DNA from: Impatiens glandulifera
Lineage: Eukaryota > Streptophyta > Magnoliopsida > Ericales > Balsaminaceae
Length of the DNA stretch: 64,000 nt
Assembly (NCBI RefSeq): GCF_907164915.1
Contig: NC_061869.1
Location: 47,365,771 to 47,429,770 of the forward strand
Direction: 5' to 3'
In this document: one piece after another, positions 34,381 to 46,156 of the stretch
How positions within the stretch are numbered: the first letter of the stretch is position 1
Layout: each line of letters starts with the position of its first letter
Notes under the pieces: model-generated
The model's input: the letters and a program-made list of their open reading frames with translations, nothing else
Told to the model about the DNA's origin: nothing
Databases searched by the model: none
Made by a program: the position numbers and the translations under genes

Positions 34381-35104
34381 ACAATTTAACTGAAAATATA
34401 GAAGTTGGTACTTATAAAATAAAAAATTATAAGTTGAATTCTAACTTAAAATATTTTGAATTAAAATATAATCATAATTGTGGTACCTTAAACTATATAT
34501 ATATATATGACCAATGTTATATATTTTTAAAAGCAATGAAAACCTTAATATTTTTATTTGTTTGCTAGAATATTCATTTAAATTAGATATAATTATATAA
34601 TAAAACATTAAAAAAAAATTATTAATATTTTATTTTAAAAAAATTATACCTAATCCAAAAATATATTTACAAATGGTAATAGTAAATTAATAAGAAAAAT
34701 TGATTCTCAACTTCTTTTTTGAGCCACACGATTCACAATGCCTAAGAGGTGGACAAAATATAATAAATTGGTATTTAAGGAAGTGTCTTTAAAGTTTAAA
34801 CCCGTATTGGCTAAATTGGGTTTCGAGTAAAAGTTTGACCTACATTTAATTGACTCAACAAACCGGCAGACACACGGCTCGTCTCTTCTCTCTCATCGCA
34901 TTAAATTTCCTAAGGTGTGCATTTAATTCTAAATGGACACTATAATATAATTATATATAAATTTCGTTAGGAATGTATTGAAAATATTTTATTTATTCTT
35001 ACAAACTAAGTTTTAAAATGTGTAATCTAGTTAACCAAATATGTTAATTTTTTGCTACGAATGTTTGACAGGTATAACATAGTTTAGCAAATTTGTAAGT
35101 ATTA
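34381..35104. other. AT-rich upstream spacer
   Basis: No gene seen. Contains an (AT)n run at about 34494-34508 and long A/T tracts; forms the distal upstream region of the glutaredoxin-like gene. Confidence 0.6.
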
Positions 35105-35119
35105 ATAGAATATTTTTAG

Positions 35120-35127
35120 TATAAAAT
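35120..35127 (+). promoter_or_regulatory. Candidate TATA box of the glutaredoxin-like gene
   Basis: TATAAAAT about 260 bp before the ATG, followed at 35195-35335 by a CT-rich stretch of the kind common in plant 5' leaders. Placement is by motif and spacing only. Confidence 0.45.
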
Positions 35128-35386
35128 GAAGGAAAGTGCCCCTCATTCTCTATTACAATTGTTTTCAAAAATGGTAAAGGTAGGATACTCCTAATTCTAA
35201 ATCCCCTCTTGTTTTCTTCCTTCTCTCATCTATAATATTGTACTAATTTTTCATCTCTTTCTTGTTTCTGATTGTGTCCTCTTAACTACCTCTCGTTCAC
35301 TTTCTCTTTCTCTTCATCTTAGCTTCCCTGGAAAGAATTCAGTAAACAAAAGTGAGAAAGTCTGCTTTCCACCAAAAAGTTCATTC

Positions 35387-36373
35387 ATGGGGTGTTCTGC
35401 TTCTAGGTACATTAATGTCCATCACGCCAGACCTTCCGAATGCCATTCTTCTTCATCAAGCTTTCTTCATTCTTCTTCTCCATCCTCCCAACCTCAAGCT
35501 TCCCGCACTCTCTCACTCCAAACCTCTCTCATACACCATCCTTCCCAGAAGAAAGGCGACTCCAACCACCTCGTCTCTCTCACTTCCACCACATATGGCT
35601 CCCTGCACCTTCTTCTCCACCAGGATGATTTGAACGCCCATGATTTGGAGCAAGTTCCTCAATCGCCTGACTCGGTTATCAACACCTGGGAGCTCATGGA
35701 AGGCCTCGACGATTTCCATTCCATCGACAAACTTAGCGAAACGGGGGACAAGAAGCCCTTATGGAAACATTTATCAGAAGAATCACTCTTATCCAAAATG
35801 GATCCAAATGTCTCTTCAAGCTACAGAAGGGCATTGCTATTTCGGAAAAAGACCGAGGAAAACATAAACAAATCATGTGTTGATGTTCCTCGAATAATAA
35901 TGTCTGGAGAAACTCAAAACAGGGTTGTGCTGTATTATACCAGTCTACGAGGAATTAGAACAACTTATGAAGATAGTTGCACTGCTAGGATGATCTTAAG
36001 AGGGCATAGGGTTTTCGTTGACGAGAAAGACATTTCAATGGATTCGTCTTATAGGAGGGAACTTCAGGTCGCGTTTGGAGGGGTGTCCATGGTTAGCTTG
36101 CCACAACTCTTTATCAAGGGGAAGTATGTTGGCGGGGCAGATAAGATCAAACAGCTTCATGAAAAAGGGGATTTGGCAGTGCTCTTGAAGGATTTACCGG
36201 TTCGGACAAATGTTATGCTAAATGTGTGTGAAACTTGTGGAGATGTGCGCTTCTTGTTGTGCGCAAACTGTAGTGGAAGTCGAAAGGTGTATGATCAAGA
36301 CGAAAGAAGGATTAGGAGGTGTCCTGATTGCAACGAGAATGGCTTGATTAGATGTCGGCATTGTTATTTGTGA
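35387..36373 (+). CDS. Glutaredoxin-like protein with C-terminal CxxC zinc motifs (class IV type)
   Basis: Intronless gene of 328 residues. The N-terminus MGCSAS is a classic N-myristoylation site with an adjacent cysteine for palmitoylation, so membrane attachment is likely. Residues 15-60 are Ser/Pro/His-rich and probably disordered. The glutaredoxin fold spans about 178-275 (VVLYYTSLRGIRTTYED at the start; VSLPQLFIKGKYVGG as the cis-Pro/GG motif). The position of the usual CPYC redox site reads TSLRG, so the catalytic cysteines are absent and classical thiol reduction is unlikely. The C-terminus has four CxxC pairs (281/284, 292/295, 312/315, 323/326), probably a zinc-binding module. The family matches plant At5g39865-like proteins of poorly known function. 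Start chosen at ATG 35387 in a good context (ATTCATGGG). This is the clearest intact host gene in the window. Confidence 0.93.
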   Translation: MGCSASRYINVHHARPSECHSSSSSFLHSSSPSSQPQASRTLSLQTSLIHHPSQKKGDSNHLVSLTSTTYGSLHLLLHQDDLNAHDLEQVPQSPDSVINTWELMEGLDDFHSIDKLSETGDKKPLWKHLSEESLLSKMDPNVSSSYRRALLFRKKTEENINKSCVDVPRIIMSGETQNRVVLYYTSLRGIRTTYEDSCTARMILRGHRVFVDEKDISMDSSYRRELQVAFGGVSMVSLPQLFIKGKYVGGADKIKQLHEKGDLAVLLKDLPVRTNVMLNVCETCGDVRFLLCANCSGSRKVYDQDERRIRRCPDCNENGLIRCRHCYL

Positions 36374-37009
36374 TTTTATGTTTTATCTTGATTTATGTGT
36401 TGAATCCGAAGTCCAATAGCTATATGGAATTGTTAGTGTTTGTGCTTAGTTTCATGCAATATAATCAAGAATCATATCTTAGAGGTGAAACTAAAAACTC
36501 ATCCTTAGAGTCATTAATTTACAATGGGCAGTATATTTGCACTTTAGAGAAACAAATGTTTGTTATGATATTTTTTAAATGTATGTGATATGAGAGCATA
36601 TTAGAGTTAAGTTTCTAACCCTTAATAAGTCGACGGATGGTTAAAGAAGTCGGCATGTTCTGTAATTCCTTTTTAATAATTTATGTAAACAACATTTTTT
36701 TTTTATTTTGAATAAGTTGTGTAAACACCATGTTATAGTTCTTTGTAGCACTTAATTAAAAAGGCAGCAGTTATAACAAATGGACAGAAACAACTATGTA
36801 ATCCCCGAAAAACCCTTTGTATTGGTTTTCCTGAAAATTCGAGGTTTGAGAATTTTAACATAGGTTTATGTGTCAACAGGTGAGTTAAAAACTTTCTATG
36901 AAGGTCAATCACAAGTGAGATAGAAAACGATCATATATAAATGGTCGTGGTGCTATCAACATGTAACCTTTTATAGATTAATAAGAGAAGTCTATCAAAA
37001 CCTTAGGAT
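36374..37009. other. 3' flank of the glutaredoxin-like gene
   Basis: AT-rich, no further gene seen. Probably contains the 3' UTR and poly(A) site, but no single signal stands out. Confidence 0.5.
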
Positions 37010-37560
37010 TTCATTAGACTAACTATAAAGAGATAGGGTTTGCTTGAGTATCTTATCAAGAGATATGATTTGGTTACCTATTGCGTGATAGAGTTTTGTT
37101 TGAGGATCTATCGAGAGATAGGGTTTTTAAGTATATGTTCGAATGACAGGGTTTTGGTACCTATTGGATGATAGGATTTTTGGGTTGGATCATGTATGCA
37201 TGATCATTGTGCCTTTTTGTGAATTGGGAAATATACCTATTGATAAATATGATTTTAACTAGAGTACCTATCGATTGATAGGGTTTTTCTTTTGAGATAT
37301 TTGGTCGCAGTGATGTTGTGAAAGAGGATATCTATTAAAAGATAGGACTTTAGCGGAATCGTATATAAACGATGTCTCGACCTATCGACTAATAGAATTT
37401 TCAAATGGAATCGTGTACAAACGATTAGCGCACTTATCAACAGATAGAGTTTCTAACGGAACCATGTACAAATGATGAGTCGACCTATTGACATATAAGG
37501 GTTTTCAAATGGAATCTCCCATGAACGATTAGTGCACCTATCAATAGATAGGGTTTGCTA
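37010..37560. repeat. Degenerate tandem repeat with hairpin-forming units, period about 52 bp
   Basis: In the right half, units start at 37381, 37433, 37484 and 37537 (52, 51 and 53 bp apart). Each carries a CCTATC...GATAGG-type inverted repeat (perfect 6-bp stems with 4-base loops at 37267-37282 and 37537-37552). Most also carry a second one, AATCGT...ACGATT (37409-37426). The left half has the same CTATC/GATAGGGTTTT motif at shorter, less regular spacing. No coding capacity. Confidence 0.75.
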
Positions 37561-38419
37561 AAGAAAATGTGATGAACGTGAGTTTCTCTGTTACATGTTG
37601 CAAAGATGTCTTCATTTCCTTGAACTCGGTCACAAAGACCATTTTAGGTATTAGTAGTTCTTCGGCCATCTGGTCGCGTATAAAACATCTGTTTTTGGGT
37701 CACCTCTTTCTAGGGGCGGTGTCGTCTTGTCGTAGCCATGGACTGTTGCAAAGAGAGAGAGGTTAGGGTTTTGCAGTTATAACAAAGTACAAATGTAATG
37801 CATATGCATGTAAAATAAATCCTAGAGAGTGAACATCTCTTTTATGATTCAATAAGCTAACATAAAGTTGTTATATATAAACATATTCGCTAAGTTTGTT
37901 ACAAATAGAGTTCTCTTGTTGATATTTACAAAGAGAGTCTAAAAGAGAAAATGTGTTGACGGAGGTCACATGTTTTAGGTCCATCTGTAGCCTGTTCATA
38001 CACTAACATCTTCTCCTCTTCATTTTCCTGGACCTACATGTATTCTTGGAGAATGACATTCAAGTACTTCCTTCTCTTTTGTAGGATATACATTTGGAAG
38101 GCGTCATGCCATTTTTCCAGGTATCCTGCATATGCCATGTGATCGATTGGCATGTGTACAACGAAGGAAGCTTCTATATACCTATAGCCGAATTGCTTGA
38201 ATAGGCTATGGTGTAATAACAAGTAACTCATTCTAAGCCTAGAAACACAATCTTAGACTTTCCATCCATCATGGATATCATTTTCTTGATGGGGTACCAT
38301 GGCAGGATTTCCCTGATTCGTCATTCCTCTATACAAGTGGTCCAAGAAAAACATATTTAATTGTTCTATACAGAAGGGAGGGAGACATGATGCCATCATG
38401 AATTACTAGCGGCAAACGT
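37561..38419. other. Spacer without recognised gene
   Basis: Mixed AT-rich sequence. A 65-codon minus-strand frame at 38231-38034 is downstream of, and possibly continuous with, the coding-like remnant at 38420-38710, in another frame. Nothing else supported. Confidence 0.45.
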
Positions 38420-38710
38420 TTAATTTTGTCGAGCAATCAGATGTAGAGAATTAAGGGTGATCCCCTTTTGTATAACACTTGAGGGGTCTTTATTTCCCCT
38501 TCGCATATGGTAAGCTACCTCCAGTATTCTTGAGGAGGGTTTACCATTTGCTGGTAATAGGAAGAAGTGAGCTAGTATGATCATTATTGTTATCATGGAT
38601 GATCCTAGAGTTAAAGGACTTTCTCCATTCCTTATTTCCATCTTCGTCCATGTTTGGAAATCGATGTATGTCCTTGTGAGGATAGTATCATATGTTACCT
38701 TAGAGTATCT
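38420..38710 (-). pseudogene. Coding-like remnant, unidentified
   Basis: The minus strand is open upstream of the first ATG as well as after it, giving about 95 residues from about 38708. It includes YDTILTRTYIDFQTW and, later, LEVAYHMRRGNKDP, with a hydrophobic MITIMIILAHFFLLP stretch. It reads more like real protein than chance: aromatic residues at intervals and mixed composition. It is stopped at both ends. I do not recognise the family. A decayed transposon protein is a guess. Confidence 0.35.
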
Positions 38711-40659
38711 TTATTCCTCCTACAAGATCTTCTTTAAGGACATGTATTCTACATATGGATTTAAATGTAGAACGTTCTTGCTGCTCAGAATTTCTCTATG
38801 GTTGGGCACATAGACCTTTCTCCCAAGAAGTAAGCCCATTTTACAGGGTTCCACTTTCATTGCATTTCCATCACGGAGGTGAAGTTTTCCTCAAAGTTTA
38901 TAAATCTCATGATTAGAATGAAACTATAAGATCGATAGTTCCATCAACTTATGTGAAAGTTATCAATCCACAAAACCAACTCGATATTCGTCAGCATAGA
39001 CATCGTCTGTGATTGGAAATTCAAAACATTTATAAACATGCATTTGTCTTAAAAAGAATGAACATGTTTGAGATGCTCACTTAGACTATACATGAATACA
39101 CATGAAACATATATAATAGTCACATAAAGGGCTATAGTGATCAATTCTTGGTTGTCTAGGCACAACAAAAAACCAGCCTGATGATAATAACCAAGTTTTT
39201 TGTTCTAAGGGGAATCATAAGAGAGTATCATTCACTGATAGTGGAGGGGGTAAAACCGCCACCATAAACTAGGGAATATCAACTTAATTGGGAATTCTCC
39301 CCCCCCACCTCCACAATGCATGCGTCCTATCGGACAACTCATCGCCGAAGGGTGGTATCGATCCCGTACATTCTAGTTTTTCCTCTTGCAACATCACTCG
39401 TTTTGTAACAAGTTGTCATTCCTCGTTGACAATTTTTGCACATAAGTGTAGAAGTAATTATCCCGATTGTGTACTTCTTTGCAAGTAAGAAGAAGGTGAT
39501 GTACCCTTTACACATAAATACATAGGATAAAACCTACACGTCTTTTTAGGTGTTGTACATACGTATTGACTAGAGTTTTCTTTTAGTTTGTAGTTTGGTG
39601 ATACTCGAGAAAGGGCTTTCACGTTTCATCTTCGCACCCATTTAAAAATGGTCACTACTTATAATGTTGGCTTTTGAAAATCGATTGTATAATGATTGAG
39701 TTTAATTAATTATTCTTCCGGTTCTATTTATGCTTTTATATTTTAGCGTTATTTAAAGTATTGAAACAACAATATTTAAATGTTGGTACCTGTTATTGAT
39801 GATAACTAAGGATGATTATACCAAAGATTGGATAATACTCCTTAATCTTTAATGAAGCTTTTAGGATGCTTAGATCCATGTTTTAAGACTTTAAACAAAT
39901 TTTCAAAAACTCTAGAAGCTTTGTGCTTCAATGGTGGATTTTCTATAAATCACGATTTGAAGGTGGAGATTGGATTCATCGGCTTCGGAATGACTCAAGG
40001 GATGTATTTATAGAATCTTTGAGTCGTTGGAGGCTTCAAGTGGATCGAATCAACCAAAAGCCATTAATGGCATTTTAGATGGTCTTGACCCCACTTTGAC
40101 ATATAGGGATGAATCACCCCTATGGAAGTAGAAGAAATGTTCACCAAAGTAGGGTGATCATTTCAACTTTTGAATCAACCGAAGAGATGGACTATTAGTT
40201 GAGTTCCAAGATGGAAAAATTAAAAGACGAATCTTCATCCTTATCATCGCGGCGTCACTATGAGGAAGATGATCGGAGGCTAAAACGACGTCATTTTGTG
40301 CGCATTTAGTGTTCCGTCAACGATTCGTCAAGGCATCGTTGCGTTTGGGCGTTCAGTTAGAGATCTGGCAAACGTGTATTAACGAATCTAGTGCCTCGCG
40401 AGCGTGCGCTCGTTCCGATATAACGGGCTACGCCGGCATGTCTGGAGTGTCGGATGGAGATCCCATGTCATCTGATGGCTTTGGTTGCTGTTGTAACTTT
40501 ATCTTCCAATTTCAGCTACACCCGCTTACGATTTTTTTTTAAAACCTTAAGAAATTGTTTGAAATTAATTTTTCTTTTTGTTAAGTAAAAACAGTTAATT
40601 AAATATTAATATTAATTAAATATTAATATTAATTAGATATTTAAATAAGAACCTAACTA
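38711..40659. other. Spacer without recognised gene
   Basis: AT-rich overall with a short GC-richer patch at about 40,240-40,500, which contains an AACGACGTCATT ACGT core near 40,284. A run of eight C occurs at about 39,299. Short frames here do not look like proteins. The stretch 40,590-40,640 is ATTAATATTAATTAAAT repeats. Confidence 0.45.
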
Positions 40660-42173
40660 TGTTAAATTAATCATGTGCAGATTAAACCAGAAAAATATGA
40701 CCGGTATTGAAGTCGGTCTCTATTAAGTACCAATTTTATGAAAATCAGAATCAACACTTTACAACAAAACGAGCCGGTATTTTAGACATTGGCATTTAGA
40801 AGATCAGTTATTAAGGAAATCGACAAGTTACACAAGCGTAGTCGGTTATTTGAGAAGACTGGTTATTTGATTATCGGTTTTATAGAAGAGGCGTAACCTG
40901 TATTTTGCATATTGGTTTTATACAAATCGTAGTCAGTCCTTTGCATATCGGGTTTATGTAGAAGCGCAGTCAACATTCTGCATATCGGTTTTATGGAAAG
41001 TGGAACTGGTATTTTGCATATCAGTTTTATGCAAAGCAGAGCCAGCATTTTGAAGATCAACTTTTTGCAAAATGCGCTTCCGACATTTTGTAGATCGACT
41101 TTTTGTAAAGCGTAACCGGTAGATTAGAGTTCGGATTTTTGAAGAAACGCATCCAGTTATTTGAGTTCCGGCAACCTATGAAGCGCTTCCGGTTTTCCAC
41201 ACTTCCCATGCTCTACCAACCTGGGAATATATCTAAACATTTCCGGCAACTTTAGACATCATCTTTACACTCCCCAGATGATTGTTTCCATTTAAGTGCA
41301 TAGACTGATGAAAATCTCTCTACAGCAGCAAAGCCATTATAAAAGAATTAAAGATATGACAAACATTCTGAGATACATATTCTTTGGAGATTGAAATCGC
41401 ATTAATGACAATTTGGTTCATTATCATCCAAGTATAGACAAGATCAAAGAATATCTTATTTAATGTACAAATTATGGACCTCAACCAATCAAGATCAAGA
41501 TAGATGTCCTATGAAGAAGATATAACCGTTGAGCAATAAAAATATTCGTTGGCACTTGTCTACTTAAGAGCATAGAGGTCAACCTGCTTCATCACCGTTT
41601 TGCACTGAATCATTAATCAAGTACACGCAATATAATCCACTGTTGAACAAGCTCTCTCAAGTTATAAGTGTACTAAAGTGATTTAGAAGTGTACTATTGT
41701 CTAAATTTATATTACAATTTTACCTATTCTGTGTGAGTGGTAAGTATTGTAAGTTGACATAATTTGTTTCTATTCAACAAAGTGAGTGTATTGGAAGTTC
41801 GAAAACAGGCAGTAACTAAGTCCTGGTTGTTCGACTAAGTTTGCGTACGTGGTTGGAAACAAACTATATATTCTAGTGAATATCCTTCTCAAAGGTTTGA
41901 GAAGAAGAGGTGACATAGAAGTTTATACTCTAAACATCCATAAATTCTATGTCTTGTGTTGTGTGTTCTTCCTCCTCTTTTCCTTTTTATTGATCATCAT
42001 TTGCTTCAATTCGAAATAAACAGTTCCGCACATGACTTTGTCAAAAGTTTGTGACGATTTGCATATAGTAGAAACGAGATAATCAACCTCTAACAGAGTT
42101 ATTATCAAATGGTGTGTGTGTAAGCGTTCAACTTTGTGAGACTCCATCTCCATCGTCGATCCCGATCCTAAGA
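40660..42173 (+). repeat. 5' LTR of element 4
   Basis: Starts TGTTAAATTAATCATGTGCA and ends CGATCCCGATCCTAAGA (expected ...CTAACA), two bases before the PBS. The start is inferred from likeness to the element 5 LTR (TGTTAG..., then ATGTGCAGG). The end is well supported. Confidence 0.65.
40895..41165. repeat. About 37-bp degenerate tandem repeats in element 4 LTR
   Basis: Units resemble TTTTGCATATCGGTTTTATG followed by CAAAGCG, repeated about seven times with strong drift; later units read GTAGATCGACTTTTTGTAAA. Internal LTR minisatellite. Confidence 0.7.
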
Positions 42174-42175
42174 AG

Positions 42176-42187
42176 TGGTATCAGATC
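42176..42187 (+). other. Primer-binding site of element 4
   Basis: TGGTATCAGATC, two mismatches at the 3' side from TGGTATCAGAGC. Its position two bases after the LTR is correct. Confidence 0.75.
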
Positions 42188-42216
42188 TAGTTGTTTCTAT
42201 TCTCAAGCAATCATAA

Positions 42217-43846
42217 ATCAGCACATCTATCGCCAACAAGCCTCCATTGTTCGAGAGTGATGATTTCATTGACTAGAAGCTACGCATGCAAGTGTACTTA
42301 ACTTCACAAGACGATGACATGATGTATGTTATATCTGATGGTCCAATAAAGATTAACAAGGAACGAAGCGAGTGGACAAATGAAGATAAGAAGAAGAACA
42401 ATCTTGACAATCTGGCCAAAATGCCATATACAACACCTTGGATAAAAACACGTTCGCAAAGATCAGAGCATGCACTACTACTAAGGAAGTATGGGAGAAA
42501 ATCATTCAGCTTAATGAGGGTAAAAAACAAAAAAGAAAAACAAAATTATGGTGGCTACTTAGAAATTTGACAATGTCAAGATGCGTCCCGGGGAAACTAT
42601 GAAGGAATTCAGGAATCGTTTCAAAAGTATTGTGAATGAACTTTTTCTTCTGAGTAAAAACCTACACCAACAAAGAGACAATCATCAAAGCGCTAAGAGC
42701 TTTTCTCAGTATTTGGGATGTCAAGACAATGGTGATGAGAGAATCCAGGAGTCTTCATAAGATACAGTTGCACGATGTATTTGAACATATGAAAGCTTTT
42801 GAGTTCGAGATGAACTCAAGAAATGAAGATGAGCCTTCAACTTCAACTGTGACTAGAGCTCTAGTGTACTCTGTGGAACAAGGAACCCTCGTACCTATCA
42901 AGTCAGCTGAGAAGTTCAGCGAAGATGCAATGGTTATGCTCGCAAAGAAATTTGAAAGATTCATGAAGAAGATTCATTCAAAATCATCCTACAATAACAA
43001 CAACAATGATTATAAGGCTAAAGTACGATGCATCAACTATGACGCTTTGGGTCACTACAAGTCAGAATGTCGAACCCAAGGAGAGATGAAAAGAAGACAG
43101 CCGATCAAAAGAATAAGGATGATCAAAAATGATCCAACAAGGATCAAAAGGCAATGGTGGTAGAGAAAAGAAGAGATAAATGGGCTCAAAGTGATTCAGA
43201 ATCAAGCGACAGTGACGATGATGAAGTCAAATGCTTCATGGCCAACGATGAAGAGGTATTTGACTTTGCCTCTGAAGAGTTTACTTGAGACGAATTAATT
43301 ACTGCACTTAATGACATAGTCATTTAGTACAAAAGTTTGTCTGAACTTGTCTCAAATCAACAGACCAAAGTGAGTGGTAGCACAACTAAAGTATCCTCTG
43401 AGAATGAGAAACTCAAAGAGACAGTTCAATTGTTGACCAAGGAAAATGAAAGAACTAAATATGTGATTGATGCGTGGACGAGATCTAGAGATGTTGTTAA
43501 TCAGATGACTATTCATTAGAGGCCTGCCAACTTCAAGTTTGGTCTAGGCTATGATAACAGCAACCCAGGCACGTCATGCAAAGAGTTGAAATCCAAGAAA
43601 GGCAAGCTTCCCTTCATAAGCTTTGTCAAAGGTACATCTACCAACACTCAAGCAGGTCACAATTCAAATGATCTAGAAATTAAAAAGGAACCAAAATATG
43701 TGAAGCCAACCGATAAGTCACGGTGGCTTAGTCCTAAGAGAAGGAAAGTCGGTCGGTCGGCTGGACGTGAACATGACAAAAGGACAAAGTGGTATCATCA
43801 AAACTCATCTTCAAAACTCTATAAATCACATAAAGGCAGACAATGA
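42217..43846 (+). pseudogene. Element 4 gag, multiply broken
   Basis: Copia gag of the UBN2 type. The N-terminal part reads PPLFESDDFID, then a TAG (42274, expected W), then KLRMQVYLTSQ and DNL. A one-base loss near 42421 shifts the frame, which resumes with the WEKIIQLNEG block and, at 42729, MVMRESRSLHKIQLHDVFEH. The zinc knuckle near 43027-43068 reads CINYDALGHYKSEC: the second Cys is Tyr. The downstream acidic and coiled-coil-like segment (43165-43846, including ENEKLKETVQLLTKENER) also has stops. Gag would form the particle. Confidence 0.8.
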
Positions 43847-44013
43847 GATGTCAAACTTAATGCGAGTAGAATTACTAAGACTAACACCGGGAGATCCATA
43901 AGAATAATACAAGTATGGATTCCCAAATGACTAATTAACCATGGACCCAATTAAATGTGGGTACCAAAGGTATAAAAAAGTTGTAAGGAAAACAGATTAA
44001 CTGTCTAGAGGAT

Positions 44014-44967
44014 TCGGAATGGTACTTGGACAGTGAATGTTCAAGGCACATGACCGGAAATGGAAAGTTTCTAACCAATATTGTGAAGAAATCTGGATCA
44101 ACATTTACGTTCGGTGATAACTTCAATGGTAAGACTGTAGGCAAGGGTAAGATTGTCCATGATAATCTAACCATAAACAACGTACTACTTGTTGAAAATA
44201 TGTGCTACAGGCTACTTAACATTAGCCAAATGTGCGATATAGGATACACTGTTGAATTTCATAAACAAGCATGCATATTAATGAATCAACAGGGAAGTAC
44301 CTTGTTGATAGGGCATATGATAGGTAATATCTACAAAGTTAACTGGAAAAACAAATCATCTGACTCTATTTGCATGATAGCTAAACATGATCAAAAATAA
44401 ATTTGGCATAAGTGACTCAACCAACTAAGCTTTAAAACTATTAACACTATTTATTCTAAAGAAGTAGTTGAAGGCATCCCTAAAATAACATTTTCCAAAG
44501 ATAATGTATGTTCTGCATGTCAAATGGGTAAAAGGATAAAATCAACTTTTAAAAGTAAAGGAAATATTCAATCTAAAAGATGTCTAGAGTTGTTACATAT
44601 GGATCTTTTCGGTCAAGTTAAGATACTAAGCTTAGGAGGAATGAAATACATCTTAGTAATTATTGATGATTATTCTAGGTTTACATGAGTTATTTTCTTA
44701 CCTTCAAAAGATCAAGCTACTCCTAATTTGATTAAAATGCTTAAAAGAGTACAAAATGAAAAATCAATAAAAGTTAATAAAATTAGAAGTGATAGGGGTA
44801 CTGAGTTCACTAATAGGACTTTGTATTTCTACCTTGAGGATCTGAAATTAGACACGAGTTGTCTAGTGCCAAAACTCCACAAAAAAATTGTTTGGCTGAA
44901 AGGAGAAACATAACTCAGAAGGAGGTAGCTAGATCAATGATAGCTGACTTCGGAGTGGCTCAAAAGA
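44014..44967 (+). pseudogene. Element 4 protease and first part of integrase
   Basis: The protease site reads YLDSECSRHMTG, where SIRE-like elements have DSG; G to E probably inactivates it. The GAG-pre-integrase zinc part (WHK...LNQLSF; CSACQMGKR) and integrase core (LLHMDLFG, IDDYSRFT, then a stop for W, RSDRGTEF) follow. A shifted frame gives NCLAERRN with the third catalytic Glu. The reading is broken at 44967 by insertion of element 5 just after the DFGVAQ block. Confidence 0.82.
44963..44967. repeat. Target-site duplication AAAGA, left of element 5
   Basis: AAAGA before the TGTTAGGATC terminus, repeated at 57326-57330 after the other LTR. Joining the flanks restores the integrase reading order of element 4. 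Confidence 0.92.
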
Positions 44968-46139
44968 TGTTAGGATCGGGATAGCCGATAAGGGACCGGG
45001 GTCCGGCTATCGGTTAATCGCTTACAACACACACACACCAAATTGGCACTAATCCGGTTAAAGATTAGAACCTTTATTAACACCACACAAGTAGTCACAG
45101 ACTCTTGAACCGAATTCAACGGCAGAAGTGTTTGTTTCAACTTGAAGAAACTGCACACGATTCGGTTAATAGAAGAAAGTATGAGAGGATTGGTTTAAGT
45201 GAAGTGAATTCGGTTTGGTTGAGATGAGGAATAGTCGGTTCAGTTAGCTTAGTAACAGAAAGTAAATGAAGAACACAGAACACATATTTTTATGGATGTT
45301 CGGAGCAAAACCCTCCTACGTCACCCCTTCTTCTCAAACAGTGAGAAGGATATTCACTAATGGAATATTACACACCACAATACGATCAAGTCTTATTTAC
45401 TGCTCGATATACACTTTACAATACTCACACAGTATTGTAATACACTTTTTTCACAGAATGTTTAACGTTACAACTATTTCACTTTGATGAAAGAAACTGT
45501 ACGAATTCAGATGCTTTTCAGGTTTGATCAGGTGAAAAACTGAGTTGATAGCTCGCGCGTTGTGTCTGTCTCCTTAATTAATGCCCTTGGCTTCCTCTTA
45601 TATAGGAAATATGACATAGGTCATATTTATTTCTCTTGAGCTGATTGGTCATGGGTAGCCGAGCCGGTCAGAGTTGCTTAGCTTTTCTTTTTATACACGT
45701 GGCCGCCATGCATGAGGGCGGCCGCCTGCACCGTGAAGATTGTTTGTGAGCTTGGGTAAAATCTGCAAACATTAGATTGATGCATGCCTTATCTCAGAAT
45801 CTTCTTTTGCATATTACCAAGATATTTTCGTTACGTCATCTTCAGATTATATATCACTTTGAATAATCTTCCCGCTGGCCATATCATTTTCGATGCGTTG
45901 AGCTAGCCAGCCATTTTCGGTTAGCCGGGCCTGAGTTTGAGTCGATCCGGCTTTCCTTCGAATATGTTTGAGACGGTTTTGCTTAACCAAGAGGATAGTC
46001 AGTTTGAGTATTCTGATTTGACCAATCCTGTTATTGAATTCTGCCGATTCGGTTGAAGCTATTCCTGCACATATAGTTAAAGATTGATTAAGTTCTTTTT
46101 AGATGGTTAAGTAAATTAACTATCTTGATTTTTCTAACA
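44968..46139 (-). repeat. Element 5 left LTR (3' LTR in element orientation)
   Basis: 1172 bp, + strand TGTTAGGATCGGGATAGCC to TTTTTCTAACA. Matches 56156-57325 almost throughout with scattered substitutions. Contains a minus-strand TATATAAG candidate at about 45597-45604. Confidence 0.93.
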
Positions 46140-46156
46140 ATTTCTCCCTTTTTGAT
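46140..46156 (-). other. Polypurine tract of element 5
   Basis: The minus strand reads ATCAAAAAGGGAGAAAT directly before the 3' LTR. A second copy of the same motif lies at about 46253-46271 (AAAAAGGGAGAAATTGATG). Confidence 0.88.

Noticed and set aside
40309..40542. 77-codon frame in a GC-richer patch as a small gene
   Set aside because: Cys/Gly-rich tail and no recognisable family; it ends in a poly-T stretch and could not be told from chance.
45266..45487. 73-codon frame repeated at 56452-56673
   Set aside because: It occurs twice because it lies in the two LTRs of element 5, antisense to the element; a by-product of LTR duplication.
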